Assembly (NCBI GenBank): GCA_000436695.1
Contig: HF992598.1
Location: 26,652 to 90,651 of the forward strand
Direction of reading: 5' to 3'
DNA length: 64,000 nt
Origin: Prevotella sp. CAG:1185
GTDB lineage: Bacteria > Bacteroidota > Bacteroidia > Bacteroidales > Bacteroidaceae
The position numbers were made by a program, and so were the translations under genes. The notes beneath the pieces are model-generated. The model was not told where the DNA came from. It was given only the letters and a program-made list of their open reading frames with translations, and did not search any database. This document shows positions 9,259-18,667 of the stretch, one piece after another; position 1 is the first letter of the stretch, and every line of letters begins with the position of its first letter.

Positions 9259-9417
9259 ATTTGCTCTCTTTTATAAAAAGACCCTTAAGCGATATCAGTC
9301 TTGTGTAATATCTGTTTATCTCTGCCGGAAACATTTTCCACACACAGCAGGAAACGCCTAAAAATCCTTTTGTCCTTCAACTACTCTTATTTTAAATAAT
9401 TTGTATTAATCACACGT

Positions 9418-11316
9418 TTAAAACTTGTGCTCATACTTATACACTTTCTCCACAAAGCGGATAAATGCCATATTGACGAGTTTAACACCTCCAGGGGTTG
9501 GATAATTTCCAGTGAAATACCAGTCACCCTTATGATTTGGTATGGCTTCATGCAATCCTTCAATTGACTGATATACCAATTCTACAGGTGTTTTCATTCC
9601 ATTAGGACGGAGCATTTCAACTATTTTCTCATTTATCTCCTCCACCGTGAAAGGCTTGTAAATATCACAAACACAATTCTGCATCTCGTTCTTCGGCTTG
9701 AGAATTTCTTCCTTACACTTGTTATATGTATCTTCAATCAGCTGATACATACCGCGTTCCTTCAGCAATTCGATAGTAGCACGGAATACGCAAAAGTCTT
9801 CAAGATTAGGCATATCGATGCCATAATAATCCGGATAGCGGATCTGCGGAGAACTACTTACAATAATTATCTTCTTCGGATGCAGTCGGTCAAGTATTTT
9901 AAGAATGCTTTCTTTCAGCGTAGTTCCACGTACTATACTGTCATCTATAATGACAAGATTGTCTACGTAAGGAACAAGCGACTCGTAAGTTACATCATAG
10001 ACATGCGCAGCAAGATCATTACGCGAAGAGCCTTCAGTAATAAAGGTACGAAGTTTTATATCCTTCCACGCAACCTTCTCACTACGGACATATTGATGAA
10101 GAATCTCTTCAAGCTCCTCATACGAAGGTTTATGGTCCAAATTCCTGATGCGCTCTATTTTCTGTTCATTTATATAACGCTTAAAGCCACTGAGCATACC
10201 GTAAAATGCGACTTCTGCCGTATTAGGTATAAACGAGAACACAGTGTGTTCTGTGTCATAATCAACGGCCTTAAGTATGGATGTCGTCAGCTGCTCACCA
10301 AGTTTTTTACGTTCCTTGTATATGTCTCTGTCTGAACCGCGACTGAAATATATACGCTCGAATGAACATTTGGCATCACCCTTCTGTTCAAGAATGCGCT
10401 CAATAGAGCTTTCACCATTTTTCTTCACTATCAAAGCACATCCAGGCTCAAGTTCGTTTATTTCATCACATTCCAGGTCGAATGTTGTCTGAAGCACAGG
10501 ACGCTCACTTGCAAGAACGATAAATTCGTCGTTTTTATACCAAAAAGCAGGACGTATGCCCCATGGATCACGCATTGAAAACATTTCTCCGCTTCCGGTC
10601 AATCCGCACATTACATAACCGCCGTCATAGTCAGCCATCGTAGACTTCAACACATTGCTTATCTTGATGTTGTCTTCTATATAGCGTGTAATGTCCTGAT
10701 CCTTAAGCCCTTTCTTTTGCCCTTCAATAAAATTACGCTCAACTTCACGGTCAAGTCTGTGGCCCATGAATTCAAGGGTTATGTAACTGTCGCTGTAAAT
10801 TCTCGGATATTGGCCTTGCTTAACCAACTTTGCAAATATCTCATCGATATTTGTCATATTGAAGTTTCCACACAGACACAAGTTCTTTGCACGCCAGTTG
10901 TTGCGACGCAGAAAAGGATGAACATAAGAAAGTCCGCTCTTTCCCGTTGTAGAATAGCGCAAATGTCCCATATACAATTCACCGGCAAAAGGCAGGTTTC
11001 TTTTCGCATAATCGACATCCGAAAGTTGTTGCGGAGTAAGACTTTTAAATTTTTTCTGAACGTTGCCAAAAATTTCTGTAATGGCATTAGAGCCTTCAGC
11101 ACGCTCACGGAACATATATTCTGAACCCGGCACAGCGTCAAGATTAACACATGCCATACCTGCTCCTTCTTGTCCCCTGTTATGCTGTTTCTCCATCATA
11201 AGATAGAGTTTGTTTAGCCCAAACATCCACGTTCCGTACTTTTGTTGGTAGTAGTCCAATGGCTTAAGCAGTCTTACCATTGCAACTCCACATTCATGCT
11301 TCAATGGTTCCATCAT
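9418..11316 (-). CDS. purF: Amidophosphoribosyltransferase, long Bacteroidetes form
   Basis: 632 residues, clearly longer than typical PurF (about 470-510). It catalyses the first committed step of purine synthesis, PRPP plus glutamine to phosphoribosylamine. The class II glutaminase nucleophile is C9 in KHECGVAM, so the preceding eight residues would have to be removed as a propeptide. Next come the QHNRGQEGAGMA and GHLRYST motifs. The PRPP loop is VIIDDSIVRGTTLKES near residue 455. Extra length is spread over insertions and a C-terminal extension ending FVEKVYKYEHKF. It lies in a run with glmS, carA and carB. Many Bacteroidales also have a canonical short PurF elsewhere, so this copy may have a special role. 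Two adjacent ATG codons open the frame. Confidence 0.9.
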   Translation of the reverse strand: MMEPLKHECGVAMVRLLKPLDYYQQKYGTWMFGLNKLYLMMEKQHNRGQEGAGMACVNLDAVPGSEYMFRERAEGSNAITEIFGNVQKKFKSLTPQQLSDVDYAKRNLPFAGELYMGHLRYSTTGKSGLSYVHPFLRRNNWRAKNLCLCGNFNMTNIDEIFAKLVKQGQYPRIYSDSYITLEFMGHRLDREVERNFIEGQKKGLKDQDITRYIEDNIKISNVLKSTMADYDGGYVMCGLTGSGEMFSMRDPWGIRPAFWYKNDEFIVLASERPVLQTTFDLECDEINELEPGCALIVKKNGESSIERILEQKGDAKCSFERIYFSRGSDRDIYKERKKLGEQLTTSILKAVDYDTEHTVFSFIPNTAEVAFYGMLSGFKRYINEQKIERIRNLDHKPSYEELEEILHQYVRSEKVAWKDIKLRTFITEGSSRNDLAAHVYDVTYESLVPYVDNLVIIDDSIVRGTTLKESILKILDRLHPKKIIIVSSSPQIRYPDYYGIDMPNLEDFCVFRATIELLKERGMYQLIEDTYNKCKEEILKPKNEMQNCVCDIYKPFTVEEINEKIVEMLRPNGMKTPVELVYQSIEGLHEAIPNHKGDWYFTGNYPTPGGVKLVNMAFIRFVEKVYKYEHKF

Positions 11317-11418
11317 TATTATTATAATAAATTAAAAAGCTAATTCATAATATGAAAAATCATCTGCTTTAACTTAAGATTTCTGATATTATTCTTTAGC
11401 TTTCTCATTAATAATATT

Positions 11419-13263
11419 TTATTCAACAGTTACCGATTTTGCCAAATTTCGAGGCTGGTCAACATTTTTACCTTTACAAACAGCTATATGATAAGCCAAC
11501 AATTGTAACGGTATTGTCGCCAACAATGGTTCTAGACACTCTTCCGTGTCAGGCAACTCGATAAATTCGTCGGCAATTTTACTAATCGTTTCATCACCTT
11601 TCGAAACTAACGCAATGACTTTTCCCTTACGTGCCTTTATTTCCTGTATATTACTCAACACCTTTTCATACATTGCATTGCGCGTTGCAATAACGACAAC
11701 AGGCATATCTGAATCGATAAGAGCAATAGGCCCGTGCTTCATTTCTGCTGCAGGATAGCCTTCGGCGTGTATATAGCTTATCTCCTTCAGCTTCAAAGCA
11801 CCCTCCAATGCCACAGGATAGCTATAGCCTCTGCCCAAATATAAGAAATTGCGTGCATATGTAAATATTCTACTTAAAGACGATATTCTGTCATTAAGTT
11901 TTAAGGTTTCTTCCATTTTACTTGGAATACCGTTTAAACCTTTTACTATTCGAGTATATTCATCCTCACTGACAGTGTTTTTTTCCTTAGCCAAGGCCAA
12001 AGCCAACATTGTCAATACAGTAACCTGGCCTGTAAATGCCTTGGTTGACGCAACGCCGATTTCAGGTCCAACATGTATATATGAACCTGTATCCGTTGCA
12101 CGAGGTATACTTGAACCAATAGCATTACAAATGCCATAAATAAACGCGCCATGCTGTTTTGCCAATTTTACCGCAGCCAAAGTGTCGGCCGTCTCACCAC
12201 TCTGTGATATGGCAATGACAACATCATTACTTGTTACAACAGGATTTCTATATCTGAACTCGCTCGCGTATTCTACCTCGACAGGTATACGGCAAAGACT
12301 TTCGATGATTTGTTTTCCTATCAGACCGGCATGCCATGAAGTTCCGCATGCCACAATTATAATACGCTTAGCTGAAAGCAAGCGCTCCTTATAATCAATA
12401 ACAGCACTTAATGTAACGTTGGTAGCCTCAACATTCACACGGCCACGCATACAATTCTTTATACATTCAGGCTGTTCAAAAATCTCTTTCAGCATAAAAT
12501 GCGGGAAGCCGCCTTTTTCAATCTGCCCTAAATCAAGGTCTACAGTCTGAATTTTCTGAAAGAGTTCTCTATTTAATATATCAACGACCTTAAGACTTTC
12601 GCCACGCTTCATTACGGCAATACTGCCATCCTCAAGATAAGCCACCTTATCTGTATATTCCACAATTGGACTTGCGTCTGATGCAAGAAAGAACTCATCA
12701 TCGGCGACGCCAATGACCAAAGGACTTTGCTTGCAGGCTGCAATTATCTGGTCAGGCTCACGCTTGTCAAGAAGTGCTATCGAATATGCTCCGATTACTT
12801 CATGAAGTGCTACCTGAACAGAAGACAGAAGGTCTAGATTTTTCTTATTTTGTATATATTCAATAAGCTGGACCAACACTTCCGTATCAGTATCCGAGCG
12901 GAAGGTAAGCCCTTTTGACTGAAGTTTCTTCTTCAAGTCAGCATAATTTTCTATTATTCCGTTGTGAATAATAGCAAGATTCTTTGATTCAGAATAATGT
13001 GGATGTGCGTTAATGGAAGAAGGCTCACCATGAGTAGCCCATCGTGTATGAGCAATACCCACGGTACCCGATATATCTTTGTCTTTACAAAATAAATCTA
13101 AGTCCTTTACCTTACCCTTTGTCTTATATACATTCAGCCCACCGTCTGAATTAAGCAAAGCCAGGCCGGCACTATCGTATCCGCGATACTCCAGTCTACC
13201 CAAGCCCTTAATCAAAACCGGGTAAGCATCTTTTTTTCCTATATAACCAACAATTCCACACAT
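11419..13263 (-). CDS. glmS: Glutamine-fructose-6-phosphate aminotransferase (isomerizing)
   Basis: 614 residues from the ATG at 13263. The start was chosen because CGIVGYIG must follow Met directly so that Cys becomes the N-terminal nucleophile; a longer frame using TTG would bury it. It makes glucosamine-6-phosphate, the first amino sugar for peptidoglycan and lipopolysaccharide. The N-terminal class II amidotransferase domain (THTRWATHGEPS, HNGIIENY) is followed by two SIS sugar-isomerase domains (ACGTSWHAGL; YLGRGYSYPVALEGALKLKEISY) and the invariant C-terminus LAKSVTVE. It starts 7 bp after the upstream export lipoprotein gene and is followed by purF. Confidence 0.97.
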   Translation of the reverse strand: MCGIVGYIGKKDAYPVLIKGLGRLEYRGYDSAGLALLNSDGGLNVYKTKGKVKDLDLFCKDKDISGTVGIAHTRWATHGEPSSINAHPHYSESKNLAIIHNGIIENYADLKKKLQSKGLTFRSDTDTEVLVQLIEYIQNKKNLDLLSSVQVALHEVIGAYSIALLDKREPDQIIAACKQSPLVIGVADDEFFLASDASPIVEYTDKVAYLEDGSIAVMKRGESLKVVDILNRELFQKIQTVDLDLGQIEKGGFPHFMLKEIFEQPECIKNCMRGRVNVEATNVTLSAVIDYKERLLSAKRIIIVACGTSWHAGLIGKQIIESLCRIPVEVEYASEFRYRNPVVTSNDVVIAISQSGETADTLAAVKLAKQHGAFIYGICNAIGSSIPRATDTGSYIHVGPEIGVASTKAFTGQVTVLTMLALALAKEKNTVSEDEYTRIVKGLNGIPSKMEETLKLNDRISSLSRIFTYARNFLYLGRGYSYPVALEGALKLKEISYIHAEGYPAAEMKHGPIALIDSDMPVVVIATRNAMYEKVLSNIQEIKARKGKVIALVSKGDETISKIADEFIELPDTEECLEPLLATIPLQLLAYHIAVCKGKNVDQPRNLAKSVTVE

Positions 13264-13270
13264 AATCAAA

Positions 13271-14068
13271 CTACTTCAACACATTAACCATCAATGAAGC
13301 TACAGATGTCAGAATGCTGACCACCGAGAACCATATTGTAGTACTTGAACCTATAGCTGAGTTTCTAGCCTGAACGCTGTTTGGCTCAACATACAGATAA
13401 TCATTCTGCTGAAGATAATAATATGGAGAATTTATCAGGTTAGCATCGTTGAGGTTAAGTCTATGAACAGACTTCTCGCCTGTTTCATCCTCGCGTATCA
13501 GCAACACATTTCCGCGCTTACCATAAATTGTAAGGTCACCAGCTCTTGCCAAAGCCTCAATAACACTGATTTTTTCCTGATCAACATTAAATACGCCGGG
13601 CGACTTCACCTCACCGGCAACAGTAACCTTAAAGCTGGCCATCTTAACAGTTACGATAGGATTTTCCGTTTTAGACATATACGGAAGAATCTTCTCGCAT
13701 ATATAATTTTCACATTGTCTTTTTGTCATTCCTCCAACTTTCAATCGTCCGACAACAGGGAAATTAATATATCCGTCATTGTCAACAAGATAAGTCTGCA
13801 AAGCTACAGATCCGGTTGACAAGCTACCTGTCGCATTAAGAGTGTTGGTTACAGAAAGGTTAAAAGGCGTTGCAGCCTTTGGATCCGTTGTGCTGACAGT
13901 TATCGTCAATAAGTCTTTTGGCATAATTCTTGCGTCGAACAAACCTTTTGATGCCGCATAGTTCAATGAATCTGCATTCTGGAAATAAGCAATCTGCTTA
14001 CTGCTTCCACAACTTCCTAAAGTAAGGCACAAAACGGCCAAAACTATAAAAAAAAGATTTCTTTTCAT
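13271..14068 (-). CDS. Polysaccharide export lipoprotein (Wza/BexD type)
   Basis: 265 residues from the ATG at 14068. This start is favoured because a complete promoter (14101-14132) lies inside the longer open frame. The signal peptide MKRNLFFIVLAVLCLTLG ends in the lipobox GSC, so the protein is lipidated. A polysaccharide export domain (ARIMPKDLLTITVSTTDP, then GYINFPVVGRLKVGGMTKRQCENYI) and one SLBB segment (VTVAGEVKSPGVFNVDQEKISVIEALARAGD) follow. A C-terminal hydrophobic helix (TIWFSVVSILTSVASLMVNVLK) replaces the outer-membrane helix of Wza. No Wzc-type kinase or polymerase is adjacent; instead the next gene is glmS, 7 bp away, so export and amino-sugar supply appear co-regulated. Confidence 0.9.
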   Translation of the reverse strand: MKRNLFFIVLAVLCLTLGSCGSSKQIAYFQNADSLNYAASKGLFDARIMPKDLLTITVSTTDPKAATPFNLSVTNTLNATGSLSTGSVALQTYLVDNDGYINFPVVGRLKVGGMTKRQCENYICEKILPYMSKTENPIVTVKMASFKVTVAGEVKSPGVFNVDQEKISVIEALARAGDLTIYGKRGNVLLIREDETGEKSVHRLNLNDANLINSPYYYLQQNDYLYVEPNSVQARNSAIGSSTTIWFSVVSILTSVASLMVNVLK

Positions 14069-14100
14069 ATTACACATGTGACGTATATCGTAAAACTTTG

Positions 14101-14132
14101 CAAAAATACTTCTATTTTTTGATATTGGCAAA
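14101..14132 (-). promoter_or_regulatory. Promoter of the export lipoprotein-glmS unit
   Basis: On the minus strand, -33 TTTG (14129-14132) and -7 TATTTTTG (14101-14108) are separated by 20 bp, a good match to the Bacteroidetes consensus. Transcription should begin near 14094, about 26 bases before the ATG at 14068. Between here and the uxaC terminator at 14329 nothing else was seen. Confidence 0.85.
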
Positions 14133-14328
14133 TATTTCTATAATTAAATAGACAAACTGAAATTCATACACCTAGCCACTAAGCATTCATCAATGCTATA
14201 TTTTTGTGTTTATTTCTGATATTTTGAATTTACAGATTAAGAAACAGACATTCATCTGCCCTTTCATCTTATGCTTTTTCAACTGCAGGCAATATAAATT
14301 GTCATAACCGTCATGTATATATATCGAT

Positions 14329-14373
14329 AAAAGCCTCTCTTGCAAAACGTTAATGTTAAGCAAAAGAGGCTTC
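14329..14373 (-). terminator. Terminator of uxaC
   Basis: Interrupted stem (AAGCCTCT...TGC paired with GCA...AGAGGCTT, 14329-14372) followed on the minus strand by TTTTATC; 18 bases past the uxaC stop. Confidence 0.8.
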
Positions 14374-14389
14374 ATTTATTTATTCAAAA

Positions 14390-15793
14390 TTAAAATTTGA
14401 AATAGTTCTTTGCATTGTTATAGCTGATATCTTCAACCATGCGATACAAGCTTTCTTTGTCATCAGGCAGCAATCCTTTCTCAACATCGTTTCCGAGAAG
14501 GTTGCAAAGCAGACGACGGAAATACTCATGGCGAGGATAAGACAAGAACGAACGGCTGTCTGTAAGCATTCCGACGAAACGGCTCAAGAGACCGAGAACT
14601 GACAAAGCATTCATCTGTTTTGTCATACCATCAAGCTGGTCATTGAACCACCATCCGCTACCAAACTGTATCTTGCCCGGGCATGAGCCGTCCTGGAAGT
14701 TACCAAGCATTGTGGCTATAACCTCGTTGGCACACGGATTCAATGTATATAATATTGTACGTGTAAGCTTTCCTTCTGAATTGAGATGATCGAGGAAATG
14801 GCTCATTGCCTTTGCCGTGTTAAACTCACCAATAGAATCGAATCCTGTATCCGGTCCAAGTTTCTTAAACATCAGGCTGTTATTGTCGCGTATTGCACCA
14901 TAGTGATACTGCTGTGTCCAGTCGCTTGCATAATCCATCTCGGCAAAGATAACAAGCATGCAATGTTTAAACTGACGCACCTCCTGAGCTGACAGCTGCT
15001 GTCCACGCATGGCTTTTTCAAATATTATCTCTATCTGGCTGTCTGTGTAAGGCTCGTCATAGAACTCCTCGATTCCGTGGTCGGACAGACGGCAACCATT
15101 CTCATGGAAGAAGTCATGACGTTTCTGTAAAGCGTCAATCATATCCTGGAATTTAGAGATTGTAACTCCTGCAACCTCGCCAAGCTTAGTTACATATTCG
15201 GCAAAATTCTTTGTATTGTCAACTGCCATAGCCTTGTCAGGTCTCCAGGCAGGAATCATCTTAATTTCAAATCCGCTCTCACGAGTCTGCTTATGATATC
15301 TCAAATCATCGATAGGATCATCCGTTGTACATACGCACTCTACATTATAACGGCGCATAAATCCTCTTGCAGTATATCCAGGCTGCTGGAGTTTCTCATT
15401 ACATTCGTCATAAATCTCTCTTGCTGTTTTAGGACTAAGAAGTTTGTCTATACCGAAAGCTGTTTTAAGCTCAAGATGTGTCCAATGATAAAGCGGATTT
15501 CTGAATGTATATGGAACAGTCTCAGCCCATTTTTCAAACTTCTCCCAGTCACTGGTTTCTGTTCCTGTACAGTATTTTTCAGGAACGCCGTTAGTACGCA
15601 TTGCACGCCATTTATAATGGTCTCCGCCAAGCCACAGCTCTGTAATGCTTTTGAACTTGTGGTCATTGGCAACCATTTCCGGAATCAAATGACAATGGTA
15701 ATCGATAATAGGCATTTTGGCTGCGTGATTATGAAATAGATCCTGAGCAGTAGTTGTTTCTAGCAGGAAGTTTTCATCCATAAATTTTTTCAT
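14390..15793 (-). CDS. uxaC: Uronate (glucuronate/galacturonate) isomerase
   Basis: 467 residues, the usual length. It converts D-glucuronate to D-fructuronate and D-galacturonate to D-tagaturonate, the entry step of hexuronate breakdown. It has the amidohydrolase-like fold with the metal motif HCH in IIDYHCHLIPEM (about residues 29-40), family-typical WLGGDHYKWRAMR, ECVCTTDDPIDDLRYH, and GSGWWFNDQLDGM. It is monocistronic here with its own terminator; no uxuA, uxaB or transporter gene is adjacent. A -7 element TATATTTG lies on the minus strand at 15852-15859. Confidence 0.96.
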   Translation of the reverse strand: MKKFMDENFLLETTTAQDLFHNHAAKMPIIDYHCHLIPEMVANDHKFKSITELWLGGDHYKWRAMRTNGVPEKYCTGTETSDWEKFEKWAETVPYTFRNPLYHWTHLELKTAFGIDKLLSPKTAREIYDECNEKLQQPGYTARGFMRRYNVECVCTTDDPIDDLRYHKQTRESGFEIKMIPAWRPDKAMAVDNTKNFAEYVTKLGEVAGVTISKFQDMIDALQKRHDFFHENGCRLSDHGIEEFYDEPYTDSQIEIIFEKAMRGQQLSAQEVRQFKHCMLVIFAEMDYASDWTQQYHYGAIRDNNSLMFKKLGPDTGFDSIGEFNTAKAMSHFLDHLNSEGKLTRTILYTLNPCANEVIATMLGNFQDGSCPGKIQFGSGWWFNDQLDGMTKQMNALSVLGLLSRFVGMLTDSRSFLSYPRHEYFRRLLCNLLGNDVEKGLLPDDKESLYRMVEDISYNNAKNYFKF

Positions 15794-15869
15794 GTTTGTT
15801 TTTATTTAAAAGCGTTAATTATAAATTTTAATTTATCCTAATTTATTTATGCAAATATACAGCATTTTT

Positions 15870-15900
15870 TTTGATTTCATATTATTTTAAATTATATTTG
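15870..15900 (+). promoter_or_regulatory. Promoter of ansA
   Basis: TTTG at 15870-15873, a 19-bp spacer, and TATATTTG at 15893-15900, 52 bases before the ATG at 15953. The divergent uxaC -7 element (15852-15859, minus strand) lies next to it. Confidence 0.85.
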
Positions 15901-15952
15901 CACAAAATAAAAGTCATAAACGATGTCGGTATAAGATTAATTAATATCAGCC

Positions 15953-16996
15953 ATGTCAAAAATAACAAGAACAAACCGAGTTTTGCTAATATACACAGGT
16001 GGCACAATTGGTATGGGTAAGAACCCTGATACGGGAGTTTTGGAACCATTGGACTTCAACCACCTTGTGAGTTGTCTGCCCGAATTTTCAATGTTGAGGA
16101 CAGGAGTTGAAACATATCAATTCACACAGCCGATTGATTCAAGCGACATGTCACCACGATTTTGGTCACAACTTGTAAGAATCATAGCTGAGCGATATGA
16201 TCAATATGACGGCTTTGTCATTCTTCACGGAACAGACACGATGGCTTATACAGCATCAGCGCTTTCATTTATGCTTGAAAACCTGACAAAACCGGTAGTG
16301 CTCACTGGAAGCCAGTTGCCTATAAACCAACTGCGCACAGACGGCAAGGAAAATCTTATCACGAGCATTGAGATTGCATCAGCTTCACACCCTGACGGCA
16401 CAGCCATGGTGCCTGAAGTATGTATATATTTCAGCGGCAAACTGCTACGAGGAAACAGATCGACAAAAACAAATGCCGACGGATTTAATGCCTTTGAATC
16501 TTTCAACTTTCCTCACCTTGCCGAAGCCGGTGTAAACATCATCTATCATGAAGAATATATCTTAAAGCCCGACTACAGCAAGCCTATGATTCCTCACACG
16601 GCAATAGACCCCAATGTAGTAGTGTTCTCACTATTTCCCGGCTTGCAAGAAAAGATTATACACCACGTACTTGAAGCTCCCGAACTGAGGTCGATTGTAA
16701 TGAGAAGCTTCGGAAGCGGAAATGCCCCTAAGGCATCTTGGCTTATCAGAACATTAAAACAGGCCAGTCTCCGCGGGGTTACAATTGTAAACATAAGCCA
16801 ATGCCTGGCAGGAACTGTTGAAATGACAAGATATGACACAGGCTACAGGCTAAAGAGCACGGGCGTCATAAGCGGATATGACAGCACGGTTGAATGTGCC
16901 GTAACAAAACTTATGTGCCTTCAGGCAAGATTTACAGACTCTAAAATTGTAAGAAATTACATGAATCGTGCACTATGCGGCGAAATAACAATTTAA
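15953..16996 (+). CDS. ansA: Type I (cytoplasmic) L-asparaginase
   Basis: 347 residues without a signal peptide, so the cytoplasmic type. It hydrolyses asparagine to aspartate and ammonia. Both catalytic threonine motifs are present: TGGTIGMG near residue 16 and HGTDTMAYTASALSFML near residue 89. KPVVLTGSQLPI, common to the family, follows. It stands alone with its own promoter, divergent from uxaC. Confidence 0.95.
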   Translation: MSKITRTNRVLLIYTGGTIGMGKNPDTGVLEPLDFNHLVSCLPEFSMLRTGVETYQFTQPIDSSDMSPRFWSQLVRIIAERYDQYDGFVILHGTDTMAYTASALSFMLENLTKPVVLTGSQLPINQLRTDGKENLITSIEIASASHPDGTAMVPEVCIYFSGKLLRGNRSTKTNADGFNAFESFNFPHLAEAGVNIIYHEEYILKPDYSKPMIPHTAIDPNVVVFSLFPGLQEKIIHHVLEAPELRSIVMRSFGSGNAPKASWLIRTLKQASLRGVTIVNISQCLAGTVEMTRYDTGYRLKSTGVISGYDSTVECAVTKLMCLQARFTDSKIVRNYMNRALCGEITI

Positions 16997-17016
16997 ATAT
17001 AAAAAAGTATAACAAA

Positions 17017-17048
17017 GTTGTACGTTTCAAATTTATTGAATATCTTTG
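17017..17048 (+). promoter_or_regulatory. Promoter of rubrerythrin
   Basis: GTTG at 17017-17020 (one base off TTTG), a 20-bp spacer and TATCTTTG at 17041-17048. The implied 5' leader before the ATG at 17164 is about 110 bases. Confidence 0.75.
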
Positions 17049-17163
17049 CCAAAAGTAATTGCCATGGGCGAAACTTCAAAAGACATCACCACATGGACAT
17101 TGCAAGTTAAATAAAAATATTAAAAAATCTGCTTATTAAAGACAATTAAAAAACAAAAAGATT

Positions 17164-17706
17164 ATGAAAGAGTTAAAAGGAACAAAGACCGAAAAGAATC
17201 TTCAGGAAGCATTTGCAGGCGAGTCAATGGCACGCAACAAGTATACTTATTTTGCATCAAAGGCAAAAAAGGACGGATATGTACAGATTGCTGCTATATT
17301 TGAAGAGACTGCAAAGAATGAACAAGAGCATGCTAAACTATGGTATAAATATCTGAACGGAAACAAGATTAACGGTACAGAGGCTAACCTTGCTGACGCT
17401 GCTGCCGGCGAGAACTTCGAATGGACAGACATGTATGCCCGCATGGCAAAAGAAGCCCGTGAAGAAGGATTCGACGAAATAGCTGCTAAATTTGAAGGTG
17501 TTGCTGAAATTGAGAAGCATCACGAGGAGCGCTATCGCAAACTGTTGAAGAACGTTCAGGACAAGCAGGTATTCTCTAAAGACGGCGACTGCATCTGGCA
17601 GTGCTCTAACTGCGGTCACATCGTTATCGGCAAAGAGGCTCCTAGCGTATGCCCGGTTTGCAGCCACGCACAGAGCTATTTCCAGATTGAAGCAAGAAAC
17701 TATTAA
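17164..17706 (+). CDS. rbr: Rubrerythrin
   Basis: 180 residues. A peroxide-reducing di-iron protein that protects anaerobes from oxidative stress. The N-terminal ferritin-like four-helix bundle has the metal ligands in [27 protein letters not shown], and [16 protein letters not shown]. The C-terminal rubredoxin-like domain has two cysteine pairs, CSNCG (about residue 147) and CPVC (about 162). High use of frequent codons suggests strong expression. It is monocistronic: its own promoter precedes and a strong terminator follows. Confidence 0.97.
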   Translation: MKELKGTKTEKNLQEAFAGESMARNKYTYFASKAKKDGYVQIAAIFEETAKNEQEHAKLWYKYLNGNKINGTEANLADAAAGENFEWTDMYARMAKEAREEGFDEIAAKFEGVAEIEKHHEERYRKLLKNVQDKQVFSKDGDCIWQCSNCGHIVIGKEAPSVCPVCSHAQSYFQIEARNY

Positions 17707-17730
17707 TTTAGTCATAGCGAAATAACTTAT

Positions 17731-17775
17731 AAAATGGAGACTTAAGGTGTGTTTACCTTATGTCTCCATTTTTTT
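17731..17775 (+). terminator. Terminator of rubrerythrin
   Basis: Long stem pairing AAAATGGAGAC..AAGGT with ACCTT..GTCTCCATTTT around a six-base loop, then TTTTT. Confidence 0.92.
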
Positions 17776-18533
17776 GTATACAAAACAGACATAATATAAA
17801 TATCTGAGATGAGACGCGGTTAATGGTTATGCATATATTTCGGTATTAAATTTTAAAGGATAAAAATATCATGCAGTAACACACAATTACTCAACAAACA
17901 TTATACGCTCTATCCGCTAAACATTAATGACCCGCACAAAATCGTAATGCGAAAAATAGGACAAAATAAGAAAACTCGATTATTTTAACGCTCCCAGAAC
18001 AGGCATGCTGTTCATACAGTCATACTTTTGGCAGAATTAGCAAAAAACACGGTGTTATAGTTAAGTATCTATAAATCAACACATTATAAAGAAAAGTATA
18101 TCGACATCAATTTGTTAAATTACGTTACTCTATCGTTTATGTATCAAAAGTGGCCGCTTTATGATGCACAAACGGCAGGTTAACTATATACAAACCATTG
18201 AACAAAACAGCAAATGTAGTAAGTTTTCAGGTAAAAGCCATGCAACTACGTGAATATGTCTTAATATTCAGCTCATAAATTCAGCACAAATAAACATCCG
18301 TTAACACAGACATTTCTAGAATGGAGAAAACTCATGTCATGATTTTTTACGGAAAAGCAGAACAGACAACATGTAAGCCCGAATTAACGCATTGAATTAA
18401 GACTATATTTCAAAAAGGCCTAACAGCAACAGACAACAGCCACAAAAAAAATAACACTTACCGACAAAGTCAGCCATGATGCGATCAAAACAAACATTAT
18501 GACACAGAGAATATATGTTTATATATATAGACA
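17776..18533. other. Long convergent intergenic region without a gene
   Basis: About 760 bp between the rubrerythrin and dapA terminators. No frame longer than a few dozen codons has any coding support on either strand. The only structure noticed is a decayed 22-bp palindromic repeat near 18146-18181. Confidence 0.5.
18146..18189. repeat. Decayed 22-bp-period palindromic repeat (about 2 units)
   Basis: Unit one starts at 18146 (AAAAGTGGCCGCTTTATGATGC); the next 22 bases (from 18168) hold a weaker AAACGGCAGGTT. This fits the AAAAG-N5-CTTTT pattern of the four clearer arrays but is degenerate. Confidence 0.4.
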
Positions 18534-18576
18534 AAAAAACGCATCGGGAGCCGAAAAAAGGCCCGATGCGTTTTTT
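18534..18576. terminator. Terminator downstream of dapA (either strand)
   Basis: Perfect 15-bp stem AAAAAACGCATCGGG (18534-18548) with CCCGATGCGTTTTTT (18562-18576). It lies 91 bp beyond the dapA stop codon and has T-runs on both strands. Confidence 0.88.
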
Positions 18577-18667
18577 GTTTTGCCTGTCTGCAACAACAGT
18601 CAAAAGATTTGTCGTTTGCGTTTGGTATTATTCAAAAGACATAAATTTCAATTTTATATAATTACAG

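Noticed and set aside
13264..13269. Upstream TTG start for glmS
   Set aside because: It would place residues before the catalytic N-terminal Cys; the ATG at 13263 gives the required Met-Cys start.
18403..18603. 66-codon minus-strand frame
   Set aside because: It runs through a strong terminator hairpin, has no promoter or ribosome-binding site and resembles no protein.
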